NCBI GenBank assembly: GCA_023512255.1
Contig: JAILZY010000094.1
Location: 1 to 12,776, forward strand
DNA: 12,776 nt
Source of the DNA: a bacterium
GTDB lineage: Bacteria; SZUA-182; DTGQ01
Direction: 5' to 3'
Below are positions 7,210 through 12,776 of the stretch, piece after piece; the first letter of the stretch is position 1; the number at the start of each line of letters is the position of its first letter. Below the pieces are notes generated by a model. The model worked only from the letters and a program-made list of their open reading frames with translations, did not search any database and was not told where the DNA came from. The translations under genes and the position numbers were made by a program.

Positions 7210-7339
7210 GGTCTTCTGGCTAACAAAATTGCGCAATTCGGGCGGCCAACCAGATGGTTAGCCGCCCTACAGACCTGCAATTGATTGTCTAATTATTTGA
7301 TTGCCTAATTGATCTACTCTCGCACTTGGCGGGAAAACC
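7210..7339. mobile_element. MITE-like element, copy B
   Basis: The left end is GGTCTTCTGGCTAAC and the inverted right end is GGTTTTCCCGCCAAGTGCGA, matching copies A and C. Inside are the 12-bp palindrome AATTGCGCAATT (7227-7238) and a strong hairpin. In the hairpin, GGGCGGC (7240-7246) pairs with GCCGCCC (7261-7267), with an inner AACC/GGTT stem. TTAA occurs just outside both ends (7204-7207 and 7346-7349). Length is 130 bp with no coding content. Confidence 0.6.
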
Positions 7340-7450
7340 ACTAAATTAACACTAAATTATGTCGGAGTGATGATAACTACACTTTTGCAGAAATCTTTTC
7401 ATGCCTTGAAATTCTTGAAAGTTATCTTTCATATATACCAATATACCAAA

Positions 7451-7530
7451 CCCAGTAAAATCGAGGGCCCAGTAAAATCAAAGCCTTGGAGAAAAAGCGC
7501 AAAAGTGCAAGAAAAAGTGCAAAAGTATAA
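7451..7530. repeat. Two short direct repeats after the secreted protein gene
   Basis: CCCAGTAAAATC occurs at 7451-7462 and 7468-7479. A 20-bp unit starting GAAAAAG is repeated in tandem at 7491-7510 and 7511-7530 with 17 of 20 bases identical. Just before, ATATACCA is doubled at 7433-7448. All lie downstream of the secreted jelly-roll gene; no terminator hairpin with a T run is seen. Confidence 0.6.
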
Positions 7531-7540
7531 ATGACAACGA

Positions 7541-9019
7541 TCAGTGCTGATAACGATAAATAGTGGAACCAAACCATCTGGTTATCCACACCGCGGAAGG
7601 AAAGACCACAGCCGCGACAGCAGCAGGCTCTAAGGCCGCAGATTGCGCTCCCCCGCCCGAGGGCTCAGTCTCGACAATGGTAATTGCCGGAGCTGCCTGC
7701 GGCGGCTGCCCAGCAGCTTCTGATTCTGGCTGTATGGCTGAATCCGTGGCAGCCATTTCAGTCTCCATACTGCTGCCGCCGCCAAGAAAATATGGCTTGC
7801 TGAGCTCCCCGCGGTTATTAGTCACCCAAAGGTAGTAGGGCCCCTCCCCTAGCCCCCGCAAATCAGTCCGAAATTTGATCTCATCATCCTTCATCCAAAT
7901 CAGCTTCTGAGTAACCCTTTTGGCTGACTGATAGTCCGGTTGATTGCCGATTTCCACTATCGTAGCCGGACCGATTCGCCGCTTGGCACTCATGGCAAAG
8001 CCGTCAAACCAGATGCTTTGATCTACCGGCAATTGCTCTTTGGTCCAGTTCTGGCAATTGATCGTCCCAAGCTCCAAGGGACCAAAACGCAGGCTGCCAT
8101 TCGGCTCTCGATAACTGTCCATCCAGGGAGAGGTCAACAGGTTGCCGTACTCATCATAAATCTTGCACTCTTTCCCATCCAGCCAAAACTTCAACTCAAG
8201 GCCGCCTCCCACCTTTCTAACCATCAGCTCGATGCAATACCACTGATCTAGCTCCATACGCTTCCCCAGGTGGACAAACAGACGTGTCCCCCCCTGGATA
8301 TCATACATGCAGGGGCCCATCCCTTCGGGAATATCATCCCACATACAGGCGTTCATATTAAAAAGGTTATGAACATAAAACTGTTTGAAGCTGTTATTGG
8401 TCCATTTAAAGACAGGACCGCTATAGCGGACATAGTAGCGATAAAAATACTGATCTGAATCAGGGGCAGACCACCAGGTCAGGGGGTGAAAGATCCCCTT
8501 GCCTGGGTCTTCTTTCGGATGCTCCCAGTCTTGGGTGGTATAATGGAGGCGATTGCGATAACTCTGGTTGCCCAAAATAGATATGCTGGAATCAAAGATC
8601 ACCTCTTGGTCCCGGCGCTCTGCTGTCTCAGCCCAACATTCCCAGTTATCACGAAGCCAGCAGTTGCCGCTTCTGACCCAGCCAGTGGTATCTTCAAAAC
8701 TGCCCTGGCTTTCGCTCCAGTGAATCCAGTGGCTGGTTTCCTGCTCAAGTAAGCCTATCCCGTGCAGGTTTGCAATTTGGCCGCTTTGCAGCACAGCGGC
8801 CTGCTTACTTCCCGCGCAGCCAGCCTCCTCGGCAGGCGCTGAGACATGACTGAAGGAGATCTCCAATATCTGTGGCTCTCCTGCGGCTGATAGAGGGATC
8901 ATGAGCCCGACTATAGCACCGAATACAGAAAAAAAGACAGATTGGAGAACGCGACGGCGGCGAGGACATCTTACTTGGGAAGTTATGGGTGAGGGGGTAA
9001 AGCGCATTGTTCGGGACAT
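7541..9019 (-). CDS. Secreted jelly-roll (concanavalin-like) protein with IPT/Ig-like domain and hydrophobic C-terminus
   Basis: This 492-residue protein is exported. Residues 20-46 are an Arg-rich then hydrophobic signal (RRRRVLQS start, possible Tat motif; likely cleavage after S-A-A46). Residues about 100-345 look like a beta-jelly-roll of the polysaccharide-lyase or LamG kind: Y-F-Y-R-Y-Y-V-R-Y-S near 190, then W-Y-C-I-E-L-M-V, then K-F-W-L-D-G-K. A second all-beta module (about 350-420) ends in GPYYLWVTNNRGELSKP, typical of IPT/TIG-like Ig folds. A low-complexity Gly/Ala/Pro/Glu stretch (about 420-462) leads to a hydrophobic end, L-E-P-A-A-V-A-A-V-V-F-P-S-A-V-W-I, followed by Arg residues. 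No catalytic residues can be assigned, so glycan binding or lyase activity are both open. The start is ATG 9019, with AGGAGGT about 9 bases upstream. It has its own promoter. Confidence 0.7.
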   Translation of the reverse strand: MSRTMRFTPSPITSQVRCPRRRRVLQSVFFSVFGAIVGLMIPLSAAGEPQILEISFSHVSAPAEEAGCAGSKQAAVLQSGQIANLHGIGLLEQETSHWIHWSESQGSFEDTTGWVRSGNCWLRDNWECWAETAERRDQEVIFDSSISILGNQSYRNRLHYTTQDWEHPKEDPGKGIFHPLTWWSAPDSDQYFYRYYVRYSGPVFKWTNNSFKQFYVHNLFNMNACMWDDIPEGMGPCMYDIQGGTRLFVHLGKRMELDQWYCIELMVRKVGGGLELKFWLDGKECKIYDEYGNLLTSPWMDSYREPNGSLRFGPLELGTINCQNWTKEQLPVDQSIWFDGFAMSAKRRIGPATIVEIGNQPDYQSAKRVTQKLIWMKDDEIKFRTDLRGLGEGPYYLWVTNNRGELSKPYFLGGGSSMETEMAATDSAIQPESEAAGQPPQAAPAITIVETEPSGGGAQSAALEPAAVAAVVFPSAVWITRWFGSTIYRYQH

Positions 9020-9028
9020 ACGGTATAC

Positions 9029-9035
9029 ACCTCCT
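9029..9035 (-). promoter_or_regulatory. Near-perfect ribosome binding site for the secreted protein
   Basis: AGGAGGT on the - strand ends 9 bases before the ATG at 9017-9019. It selects this start over a second in-frame ATG four codons later. Confidence 0.7.
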
Positions 9036-9145
9036 GGATACTAAAAAGAGACTCTGGATGAGGTAGATATGCTTTTCCCGATGGAGTAAAAAATTGGAAA
9101 TGCAAGAAACAAAATGGAAGCACATCTTATGTAAAATAAGTCCCG

Positions 9146-9174
9146 ATAATACGCTATTTAACTTACATTGTCAA
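9146..9174 (-). promoter_or_regulatory. Near-consensus sigma70 promoter for the secreted protein gene
   Basis: On the - strand TTGACA (9174-9169) is followed after exactly 17 bases by TATTAT (9151-9146), which matches TATAAT at 5 of 6. The predicted start is near 9139, giving a leader of about 120 bases. The DNA upstream of the -35 box (about 9186-9235) is extremely A/T-rich and could act as an UP-type element. This is the strongest promoter I see in the window. Confidence 0.7.
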
Positions 9175-9230
9175 GAGGCTAGATCATCTTTACATATAAG
9201 TATATGATTTTTAATATATTAATACTCTAT

Positions 9231-9270
9231 ATCAATACTCTCGATTACTTATCAATACTCTCGATTACTG
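9231..9270. repeat. 20-bp tandem duplication over the GT4 stop codon
   Basis: The unit ATCAATACTCTCGATTACTT at 9231-9250 is repeated at 9251-9270 with only the last base differing. The second copy contains the GT4 stop (TTA at 9265-9267 on the + strand) and its last Gln codon. A partial third copy (AATACTCTAT, 9220-9229) precedes them. Confidence 0.75.
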
Positions 9271-10395
9271 GCTAAAGAGCATCTGCCGATAGAGCTCCTC
9301 ATACCGCTCTACCATAGCTCTAAGATGATACCGCTCCACCACTACCTTGCGGGCACACTCACCAAACCGGCGAGCCATTAGCGGATGATCCAACAGGGTT
9401 TGAATACTATAAACAAAAGCGCTTACATCGTGCGGCGAAGCCAGAAAACCGCATCGGCCCGTTTGAACAATTTCCTGATTTCCCCCCACACATGAGGCCA
9501 CAACTGGCCGAGCACAGCTCATAGCCTCGAGCAGGGAGAGCGAGGTCCCCTCACTCCAAGAAGGGAGTACAAAAACATCCATCAAACAAAGCAGATCTCG
9601 GATATCAAACCGCTCTCCGAGTAGTCGGCAGGCTGCGGAAAGCCCGCTTTTGTTTATAATCTCCTCAAGGCTCCTCCGCTGCGGCCCCTCGCCCACGATC
9701 AGCAATTTCGCCTTTGGATGCCTGCTCAGAATCTGCTTGAAGGCATGAAGCAGGAGTGGATAGTTTTTCACCTGACTAAGTCGGCCAACGCTGCCGATGA
9801 CTTTCTGCTCTGGCTCAATTTCCAGCTCTCTCATCAGCTTCTCTGATTTTGGCTGTGGGGCAAAGTAGTCGGTATCAATTCCATTTTCAATAACCAGCAC
9901 TTTCTCATCCGGCCAGCGGAAAACCCTCTGAAGATACTCTTTCAAAAGCGGCGATACAGCCACGATTTTTCTAGTCTGCCGGCCGTATAGGCGCTCTAGC
10001 TCGATCATCCATCGCCGATCAGGAAAGGGGCGTCCATGCTCGGTATGAATCTGTGGGATTCGCAAATAGCGGCTAAGCAGGGCAGCCGTGGGGCCACAGC
10101 CGCTGTGGCTGTGGATAATGTCTGCTTTCTCCCTTTGAATGAGGCGAAGCAGGGAATAGGGGTAAATCAGGGAGGCCCCTCGGATCATCGGATCAGCCAG
10201 GATGACTTTGGCTCCAGCCTGCTCGGCCAGATGAGCCAGCGGGCCGCGAGAGCAGAGGCAGACTACAAGTAGCCTGAAAGATTGCTGATTGATCCTTTGG
10301 ATTAGTCGGGTAATGAGGGTTTCAGCTCCTCCAGTTTCTAGACTCAAGGTTAGGTGGACGATGTTGATGGGATGATGAGAGGCTTTGGGGAGCAT
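9265..10395 (-). CDS. GT4 family glycosyltransferase
   Basis: This 376-residue cytoplasmic enzyme has the two-domain GT-B fold and should add a sugar from a nucleotide donor with retention of configuration. The N-terminal half starts INIVHLTLSLETGGAE, the Gly-rich acceptor-side loop (GGAE, 22-25), and has HTEHG at 117-121. The C-terminal half has GSVGRLSQVKN (201-211), bearing the Arg and Lys that usually contact the donor phosphates. It also has E282-G-T-S-L-S-L-L-E290, the EX7E motif. Length is normal and both domains are intact. The N-terminal pattern resembles GT4 enzymes linked to exosortase/PEP-CTERM EPS loci, but this is only resemblance. AAGGAG lies 5 bases before the ATG. It follows the AsnB-like gene with MITE-like copy C between, so co-transcription is uncertain. 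Confidence 0.9.
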   Translation of the reverse strand: MLPKASHHPINIVHLTLSLETGGAETLITRLIQRINQQSFRLLVVCLCSRGPLAHLAEQAGAKVILADPMIRGASLIYPYSLLRLIQREKADIIHSHSGCGPTAALLSRYLRIPQIHTEHGRPFPDRRWMIELERLYGRQTRKIVAVSPLLKEYLQRVFRWPDEKVLVIENGIDTDYFAPQPKSEKLMRELEIEPEQKVIGSVGRLSQVKNYPLLLHAFKQILSRHPKAKLLIVGEGPQRRSLEEIINKSGLSAACRLLGERFDIRDLLCLMDVFVLPSWSEGTSLSLLEAMSCARPVVASCVGGNQEIVQTGRCGFLASPHDVSAFVYSIQTLLDHPLMARRFGECARKVVVERYHLRAMVERYEELYRQMLFSQ

Positions 10396-10435
10396 TTTTT
10401 CTCCTTGAGTTTGTAGAATATTTTTTCTCCTTAAG
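10394..10435. repeat. Duplicated ribosome-site region upstream of GT4
   Basis: ATTTTTTCTCCTTGAG (10394-10409) recurs as ATTTTTTCTCCTTAAG (10420-10435), offset 26 bases. On the - strand each reads (C)TYAAGGAGAAAAAAT. The inner copy is the working ribosome site of GT4; the outer copy has no start codon and abuts the left end of MITE-like copy C. Confidence 0.65.
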
Positions 10436-10436
10436 A

Positions 10437-10740
10437 GGTCTTTTTGCTAACAAAGCGCGCAATTTGGGCGACCACAGGGGGCCAATCCCTAGAGGTAGGT
10501 GGGGTGCCAAAAGCTTTATCCCTCCCCCTTGCGAAGGAGAGGGCCACCCCAGACGTAGGGGTGGGGTTACCACCATCACCAGTGTCCTAGGCGCATGAAC
10601 CAGCCACCCCCAGACGTAGGGGTGGGGTTGCCAGCCATCCACCGGCAGCACCTAACCCGCCGGCCCGCGGGCCGCCCTCTAGACGTAGGGTGGATTTAAA
10701 ACCCGCCCCTGCCTTGTGTTACGCACTTGGCGAGAAAACC
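10437..10740. mobile_element. MITE-like element, copy C, enlarged by a hairpin array
   Basis: The left end is GGTCTTTTTGCTAAC and the inverted right end is GGTTTTCTCGCCAAGTGCGT, matching copies A and B. TTAAG flanks both sides (10431-10435 and 10743-10747). At 304 bp it is more than twice the others, because its middle holds the 60-bp hairpin repeats and a 14-bp perfect palindrome (CGGCCCGCGGGCCG, 10661-10674). It fills the gap between the AsnB-like and GT4 genes and ends 12 bases before the AsnB-like stop codon. No coding content is supported. Confidence 0.6.
10481..10710. repeat. Array of four hairpin units with AGACGTA core at about 60-bp spacing
   Basis: The core AGACGTAGG starts at 10551, 10612 and 10681, with a diverged AGAGGTAGG at 10491; spacings are 60, 61 and 69. 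In the second and third units CCACCCC pairs with GGGGTGG around the AGACGTA loop. In the fourth CCGCCCT pairs with AGGGTGG, with G-T wobble. A separate hairpin, CCCTC/GAGGG with inner CTT/AAG, lies at 10520-10543. The fourth unit continues into a larger GTAGGG..CCCCTGC inverted repeat. It may also stop transcription after the AsnB-like gene, though no T run follows. Confidence 0.65.
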
Positions 10741-10751
10741 AATTAAGTGGT

Positions 10752-12644
10752 TTACCGATATTCCATATGCCAGATCTGAAACAGCAGCAGGGCAAAGATT
10801 AGCTTATCGTGGGTTTGTCTGCGAGAGAAGTGCTCATCGAGGATCATTTGAACTGCCCTAGGATCAAAAAATCCTAACTGCCGGAGACGTTCCTGGCTCA
10901 GCAGCTCGCAGATGTAAGGTCTTAGATCGTGCCGAAGCCAATGGGCCAGCGGGCCGACAAATCCCTGCTTTTTGTGCCTTAGCACAGCCTGGGGCAAGAG
11001 ATTAGCGGCGCATTTTTTCAGCAGATACTTTTTTTGAAAAAATTTAAGCTTCATCTCGGCTGGGATGCGAAAACAAAATTCTAGCAGCTTATGATCGAGA
11101 AATGGGACCCGAACCTCCAGGGAATGAGCCATACTGATGCGGTCGGTAAGGGCCAGGATGTCATCTGGCAGATAGGTATGGATATCTTGATAGAAAACCC
11201 GATTCAAAGAGGAAATATTTGTTGGCCGGATAAAACATGATTCAAGCTGTTTTTCGATCCGAAAAGGGTCGATCTTTGGCCGAATATCAGGATGATATAA
11301 CTGATAGCGCTGCCAGGTGGGCAGGAGAGAGATAAATTCTAGATAGCGGGATGAGGCTGAAAGATGTGAGCCACGGACAAATCTTTTAAGATGGTTTATG
11401 GCTAGGCTGCCGTCTGATCGCTCAGGGAGGCTCATAACCAGAGGATGAATAACCCTTTGGCGCGTCCAGCGGGGAAGATGATCGTACCAGTCTGCAAGAT
11501 GAAATCCGAGGTATCTTTCATATCCGGCAAACAGCTCATCACCGCCTAGCCCTGACAGAATAACCGTAACTTGCCGCTTAGCCATCTCAGACACCGTGTA
11601 GGAAGGAATAACTGAATCATCAGCCAAAGGCTCATCAAGGGTCTGGACCACCCGATGGAGAAGATCCACGGCCTGTGGGCTGACCTCCTCTTCATAGTGG
11701 CAGGCTCCGTACTGTTTGGCTACTAGCCGAGCATAAGGGCGCTCATCGTCAAATCCTCCTCCTGCCGCGCTAAAGCCGATAGTGAAAGTCTGAACGGGAG
11801 AGGAGAGATTCTTGGCCATAAGAGCCACCACACATCCCGAATCTATCCCTCCACTTAAGAAAGCCCCCAGAGGGACCTCGCTCATGAGGTGAATGCGGAC
11901 CGACTCTTCGAGTAGCCTCATTGATTCTTCGAGAAAGTATGATTCTGTTTTGGTGTAATCTGGCTCAATGACAAGAGTCCAATAGGATTTTAATTCTACC
12001 CCTTGTGGCCTGATTATCATCAGGTGGCCAGGCAGCAATTTATGAATCCCGCTGAAAATGGTCAATGGGGCCGGAATATAGGACAGGGTGAGGTAAGCAT
12101 CAAGAGCCTCAAGATCGACTTCCTGCCGAATTCCCCTGATCTTTAGCAAGCACTTGAGCTCAGAGCCAAATATAATTCCTGCTCTAGTTATAGTATAGAA
12201 GAGAGGCTTTATCCCAACTCGGTCGCGGGCCAGCAGCAGCTTCTGGCTTCGGCTATCCCAGAGGGCAAAGGCGAACATGCCCCGAAGGTAGGTAGGCATC
12301 AGCTCGCCGTAGTCCTCATAGAGATGGACGAGAACTTCGGTGTCGCTGCTGGTCGAAAACCGATGCCCTTTCTGCTCAAGGCTCTGTCTGAGCTCCAGGT
12401 AATTGTAGATCTCGCCATTGTAGACTACCCTGATTGTTTGGTCTTCATTGGCTATCGGTTGATGGCCGCATCTTCGGTCGATAATGCTCAGCCGCCGTGA
12501 GCCAAACCCAAGGTTCTTTTTTAGGTAAAAACCCTCATCATCAGGCCCTCGATGAGCAATCGCATCACCCATGAGTTTCAAATCTGAAAATTCAACCTCA
12601 AGCTCTGGCTGAGAAAAATTATAGATACCGAAAATTCCACACAT
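10752..12644 (-). CDS. AsnB-type glutamine-dependent amidotransferase (asparagine synthase family)
   Basis: This 630-residue cytoplasmic enzyme takes ammonia from glutamine and amidates an ATP-activated carboxylate. The N-terminal class-II glutaminase has nucleophile Cys2 (MCGIFGIYN), HRGPDD (31-36), RLSIID (51-56), YNGEIYN (75-81) and D101 in SSDTEVL. The synthetase domain has the ATP PP-loop SGGIDS (264-269), the LSGLGGDELFAGYERY segment and RVPFLDHKLLE near the end. All key residues are present. The start is ATG 12644, because Cys must follow Met directly; the longer frame from 12680 would bury it. Its length and C-terminal RYLEF region resemble exosortase-associated amidotransferases of EPS loci as much as housekeeping asparagine synthase, so no gene symbol is given. 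GAGG lies 4-5 bases upstream, a fair ribosome site. It is the first visible gene of the - strand series. Confidence 0.9.
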   Translation of the reverse strand: MCGIFGIYNFSQPELEVEFSDLKLMGDAIAHRGPDDEGFYLKKNLGFGSRRLSIIDRRCGHQPIANEDQTIRVVYNGEIYNYLELRQSLEQKGHRFSTSSDTEVLVHLYEDYGELMPTYLRGMFAFALWDSRSQKLLLARDRVGIKPLFYTITRAGIIFGSELKCLLKIRGIRQEVDLEALDAYLTLSYIPAPLTIFSGIHKLLPGHLMIIRPQGVELKSYWTLVIEPDYTKTESYFLEESMRLLEESVRIHLMSEVPLGAFLSGGIDSGCVVALMAKNLSSPVQTFTIGFSAAGGGFDDERPYARLVAKQYGACHYEEEVSPQAVDLLHRVVQTLDEPLADDSVIPSYTVSEMAKRQVTVILSGLGGDELFAGYERYLGFHLADWYDHLPRWTRQRVIHPLVMSLPERSDGSLAINHLKRFVRGSHLSASSRYLEFISLLPTWQRYQLYHPDIRPKIDPFRIEKQLESCFIRPTNISSLNRVFYQDIHTYLPDDILALTDRISMAHSLEVRVPFLDHKLLEFCFRIPAEMKLKFFQKKYLLKKCAANLLPQAVLRHKKQGFVGPLAHWLRHDLRPYICELLSQERLRQLGFFDPRAVQMILDEHFSRRQTHDKLIFALLLFQIWHMEYR

Positions 12645-12776
12645 CTTGCCTCTTGTCTCCATTACCCAGATGTTCCCCATATTTAAAATTAGGAGGAGTA
12701 GATAAGCCGCAGGGTAAGGGTATTGAGGTAAAAGACAATAGTATCCCCTTTGTCTCCCTGGAGCTATTTAACCTTA
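12645..12776. other. Upstream region of the AsnB-like gene, window edge
   Basis: These 132 bases precede the AsnB-like start. No convincing -35/-10 pair reads into the gene; TACTAT on the - strand near 12735 lacks a matching -35 box. On the + strand AGGAGGAG at 12691-12698 is not followed by a start codon within range. No neighbouring gene enters from the right edge. Confidence 0.45.

Larger units (their letters stand above)
6831..7540. other. 710-bp non-coding region rich in repeats
   Basis: It separates the secreted jelly-roll gene from the Gfo/Idh/MocA-SDR fusion. It holds two MITE-like copies (6947-7057 and 7210-7339), a purine-rich stretch (about 7134-7200), and short tandem repeats at 7160-7183, 7339-7360, 7433-7448, 7451-7479 and 7491-7530. 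Two short open frames cross it on opposite strands but run through the repeats and have no family features. I found no convincing promoter for the fusion gene here. Confidence 0.7.

Noticed and set aside
6945-7280. Two open frames of 92 and 70 codons on opposite strands in the non-coding region
   Set aside because: They run through MITE-like copies and tandem repeats, overlap each other, and have no ribosome site or recognisable motif.
9180-9235. Very A/T-rich stretch considered as a replication origin or transfer junction
   Set aside because: No DnaA-box cluster or origin-linked genes; it is better explained as sequence upstream of a strong promoter.
10322-10651. 109-codon - strand frame across copy C
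   Set aside because: It is made of the hairpin repeats read as protein and overlaps the GT4 start; no ribosome site.
10481-10710. CRISPR-like spacing (about 60 bp) of repeated AGACGTAGG cores
   Set aside because: Repeats are short, imperfect and hairpin-forming, the intervening sequence is itself related, only four units exist, and no cas gene is present.
12645-12680. Longer start for the AsnB-like protein (adds 12 residues)
   Set aside because: Class-II glutaminase activity needs Cys directly after the initiator Met; the longer form would be inactive.

Overview
The window is most of an exopolysaccharide-type locus from a Gram-negative bacterium. Evidence for Gram-negative is an outer-membrane beta-barrel protein with an N-terminal signal, plus secreted and inner-membrane proteins. 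No rRNA, tRNA, CRISPR array, complete IS or phage gene was seen. The lineage cannot be fixed from sequence alone. The mixed neighbourhood and long repeat-filled intergenic regions suggest an uncultivated lineage, but that is an impression, not a placement.

Layout: (1) 1-89, + strand, the last codons of a subtilisin-like (S8) protease. (2) 215-1954, - strand, an outer-membrane barrel protein with an unusual Pro/Ser/Glu-rich tail. (3) 1955-2198, a divergent intergenic region with a good sigma70-type promoter for the + strand gene. (4) 2199-3134, + strand, a membrane-anchored NodB-fold (polysaccharide deacetylase-like) protein whose metal and catalytic motifs are degraded. (5) 3135-3417, a small inverted-repeat element and a terminator region. 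(6) 3418-12644, - strand, five genes transcribed in the order AsnB-type amidotransferase, GT4 glycosyltransferase, secreted jelly-roll protein, Gfo/Idh/MocA-SDR fusion, and membrane GT2 glycosyltransferase. The fourth and fifth are close enough (56 bp) to be co-transcribed. The secreted protein has its own near-consensus promoter.

Working model (inference): the GT2 and GT4 enzymes assemble a glycan. The Gfo/Idh/MocA-SDR fusion makes or modifies a nucleotide sugar. The AsnB-like enzyme transfers an amide or amino group to a sugar or other acceptor, or makes asparagine. The NodB-like protein, secreted jelly-roll protein and outer-membrane barrel act on, bind or export the product. The GT4 and AsnB-like proteins resemble subfamilies found in exosortase/PEP-CTERM EPS loci, but no exosortase, Wza, Wzc or polymerase gene lies in the window.

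The most unusual content is non-coding. Three copies of a MITE-like element (A 6947-7057, B 7210-7339, C 10437-10740) share terminal inverted repeats and TTAA-containing flanks. Copy C carries an array of four hairpin units about 60 bp apart, three with the same AGACGTA core. Almost every intergenic region also carries short tandem duplications with units of 8-26 bp.
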